DNA of 64,000 nucleotides, taken from assembly GCA_963676235.1 (NCBI GenBank), contig OY781044.1, positions 1,054,001-1,118,000 on the forward strand, written 5' to 3'. Shown one piece after another: positions 62,568 through 64,000 of this stretch. Source of the DNA: JALNYB01 sp963676235 (GTDB lineage Archaea; Thermoplasmatota; Thermoplasmata; Methanomassiliicoccales; Methanomethylophilaceae). A program made the translations under genes and the position numbers. How positions within the stretch are numbered: position 1 is the stretch's first letter; every line of letters begins with the position of its first letter. A model generated the notes under the pieces. That model was not told the origin of the DNA, did no database searches, and saw only the letters and a list, made by a program, of their open reading frames with translations.

Positions 62568-63569
62568 TCATTTGTTTCTCTTTAGGACATCAATCACAAA
62601 GTTGGTGAATTCATCCGTAGTCGATGTTCCGCCGACATCTGGTGTTACCTTGCCCTTCGAATAAACTTCTCTTACCGCTTTTCTGACATTTTCTGCATCC
62701 AATGGATGTCCTATTTGATCTAATGCCATAGCGCTTGAAAGGATGGCAGATGTAGGGTTGACGAAACCCTTTTCGGCCATTTCTAATTTAGGTCCATACA
62801 TAGGCTCGAAAAGGCCAGTGCTATCTCCTATGCTACCCATCGGCGTGAGATAGCTTCCTCCGACCATTCCTGCTGCTACACCAGCAAGTGAGATACCATA
62901 GAGATCTGTAGATACTATGACATCCAACATTTTAGGATTCATGGATAATTCTGATGCAGCAGCATCGATCTCCAGATCATTCATTAGGAATTCGGATGCT
63001 GCGAATTCTTTGTAGAAGAGATCTGTGAACATTCCGTCAGAAATAGGGAACAGGCTTGTTCTATGTGCACAAGTGATCGTCTTCCTCTGTTTGATCTCGG
63101 CTACTTCCATTGTTTTTTTGAACAGTTTTTTACAGCTGTTCTTCGACATGTACCGTTCGATGGTCACACCGTCTATATTTTCCTTCTCTATAACGTTCAT
63201 TAAAGAATCTGGATTGCCGGTCATAAGAATGAGGTCGATTCCAGGGGTCCCTAGAGTTTCGCAAAGAGGGAAGAATTTTCTGACGATCGCATACATGTTC
63301 AATTGTTTTTTCAGCACTCTGAGCGGGTTGCGGTATGCGATATCCTTCGGCCTGTCTATGATAACGCCTGCGATTATGGCATCAGAATCGGTTGCTAGGT
63401 CTATGGTCTCGGCGGGAAGATAATTTTCAGTCTTATCATAAGCTGTGAGCCCGATATCACCATAGGTAAAATCGACATCATCGGTAGCAGATTCGAGTAC
63501 GCTTACCGCAGCGGATATGACTTTAGGCCCCACACCGTCACCAGGGAGGACCAGTATCTTCTTCGCCAT
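62568..63569 (-). CDS. Isopropylmalate/isocitrate/homoisocitrate dehydrogenase family
   Basis: A 333-residue beta-decarboxylating dehydrogenase: LPGDGVGPKVI near the N-terminus, NMYAIVRKFFPL (substrate-loop Arg), DGVTIERY, the Mg-binding Asp in VSTDLYGISLAGVAAGMVGGSYLTP and GSIGDSTGLFEPMYG (usually GSAP...EP.HG, here DSTGLFEP). In methanogens such enzymes act in leucine (LeuB), coenzyme-B (AksF) or glutamate synthesis; sequence alone does not separate them here. It lies 10 nt after dys on the same strand and 60 nt before the methyltransferase gene. Confidence 0.8.
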   Translation of the reverse strand: MAKKILVLPGDGVGPKVISAAVSVLESATDDVDFTYGDIGLTAYDKTENYLPAETIDLATDSDAIIAGVIIDRPKDIAYRNPLRVLKKQLNMYAIVRKFFPLCETLGTPGIDLILMTGNPDSLMNVIEKENIDGVTIERYMSKNSCKKLFKKTMEVAEIKQRKTITCAHRTSLFPISDGMFTDLFYKEFAASEFLMNDLEIDAAASELSMNPKMLDVIVSTDLYGISLAGVAAGMVGGSYLTPMGSIGDSTGLFEPMYGPKLEMAEKGFVNPTSAILSSAMALDQIGHPLDAENVRKAVREVYSKGKVTPDVGGTSTTDEFTNFVIDVLKRNK

Positions 63570-63579
63570 GAGACCACAC

Positions 63580-64000
63580 TCACAGAAGTCTGTCTACAAG
63601 GCCCGCGTATATGAGTGGGAGGGTTATTGTCGCATCCCCCTCAACGGTCATTTTCTTAGCGTTTTCTTTGACCTTACCCCAAGATACAGCCTCTCTTATA
63701 CGTGCTCCTGATAAGGATCCATCGTATTCTTCTGCCGTTGTGAGATATATGCAGTAATCTAACCCTCCACGGAATTGGTTCCACCAGATAACGTGATGTT
63801 TAGAGATTCCTCCGCCGATGATTATAGCGCCAGTAGTGTCTGCATCATTGGTCATTTCGCTGAGCATTTGCTCGTCTGCGAAGAGATCTATTCTTAGTTT
63901 TCTATGTGTCTGGTAGTACATCCAGAGTTGGCATCCGAAGGAACCGTCTGTGATTCCAGGGACTACCATCGGAATATGGTTTTTATGGCACTGATAGAGA
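63580..64000 (-). CDS. dys: Deoxyhypusine synthase, C-terminal part
   Basis: The gene runs off the right edge; 140 C-terminal codons are seen, beginning LYQCHKNHIPMVVPGITDG. The catalytic and NAD-site motifs are clear: GGGISKHHVIWWNQFRGGLDY (Lys of the enzyme-imine in SKHH, read in parts) and EYDGSLSGARIREAVSWGK. It makes the deoxyhypusine of translation factor aIF5A from spermidine. The enzyme is archaeal/eukaryotic, which supports the domain assignment. Confidence 0.9.
   Translation of the reverse strand, partial: LYQCHKNHIPMVVPGITDGSFGCQLWMYYQTHRKLRIDLFADEQMLSEMTNDADTTGAIIIGGGISKHHVIWWNQFRGGLDYCIYLTTAEEYDGSLSGARIREAVSWGKVKENAKKMTVEGDATITLPLIYAGLVDRLL

Overview
This window is from a methanogenic archaeon, most likely an order Methanomassiliicoccales member (family Methanomethylophilaceae or near) of moderate-to-low GC. 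The reasons are a run of methanogenesis marker genes at the left end (mmp3-mmp6-mmp5-mmp15-mmp17-mmp7), an archaeal RNase P RNA, a deoxyhypusine synthase, an MtaA/MtbA-type methylcobamide:coenzyme M methyltransferase, archaeal TATA-type promoters with some leaderless starts, and large Thermoplasmata-style surface proteins. The order-level placement is inference; membership of the methanogens is well supported.

Layout. 0-4.2 kb: methanogenesis marker operon (methyl-coenzyme M reductase activation or maturation) ending in a DUF123 protein. 4.3-8.6 kb: an unusual tandem FAD-oxidase fusion, a GNAT acetyltransferase, a HAD phosphatase and rnpB. 8.6-17.5 kb: TetR/radical SAM pair, tRNA-Leu(GAG), a FecCD/BtuCD-type importer whose binding protein carries a dockerin-like segment, and a facing operon of two SAM methyltransferases plus a membrane protein. 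17.5-19.2 kb: decayed, gene-poor DNA. 19.2-28 kb: three secreted or surface proteins, one of 1700 residues. 28.4-37.3 kb: an apparent corrinoid-capture operon: surface beta-propeller proteins, transcobalamin-like (DUF4430-type) domains, a transcobalamin-like/BtuF fusion, and BtuC and BtuD. 37.3-41.7 kb: two tandem zinc-ribbon proteins, a DUF4443-type regulator and a leucine-rich surface protein. 41.8-44.2 kb: a GC-rich ABC-2 exporter and cbiC. 44.4-49 kb: YbaK, UspA, an RND/MMPL transporter and its divergent TetR. 49-56.2 kb: a six-gene hydrogenase-4-like membrane complex whose large subunit has lost all Ni-ligand cysteines (an energy-converting-hydrogenase-related, Ehr, complex). 56.5-61.3 kb: an IS1634-like element inserted in a DGC-domain gene, then an ArsR-controlled cluster encoding a miniature corrinoid iron-sulfur protein, an ArsC-like protein and a conserved unknown. 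61.4-64 kb: a methylcobamide methyltransferase, an isopropylmalate/isocitrate dehydrogenase-family enzyme and partial deoxyhypusine synthase.

How it fits together. A corrinoid theme links much of the window: candidate corrinoid capture and import (28-37 kb, perhaps also 11-14 kb), a corrin-ring biosynthesis step (cbiC), a CFeSP-like protein and a methylcobamide:CoM methyltransferase, all feeding methyl transfer to CoM and Mcr, whose activation factors lie at the left end. The most distinctive systems are the surface transcobalamin-like capture apparatus, the Ni-free Ehr complex, and the ArsR/mini-CFeSP cluster sharing one operator motif with the IS-disrupted DGC gene.

Compositional islands (GC-rich 3' half of the 25.4-kb surface gene, the ABC-2 exporter, the IS) stand out from the AT-rich background and suggest recent transfer or recombination. 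No CRISPR array, replication origin or rRNA was seen.
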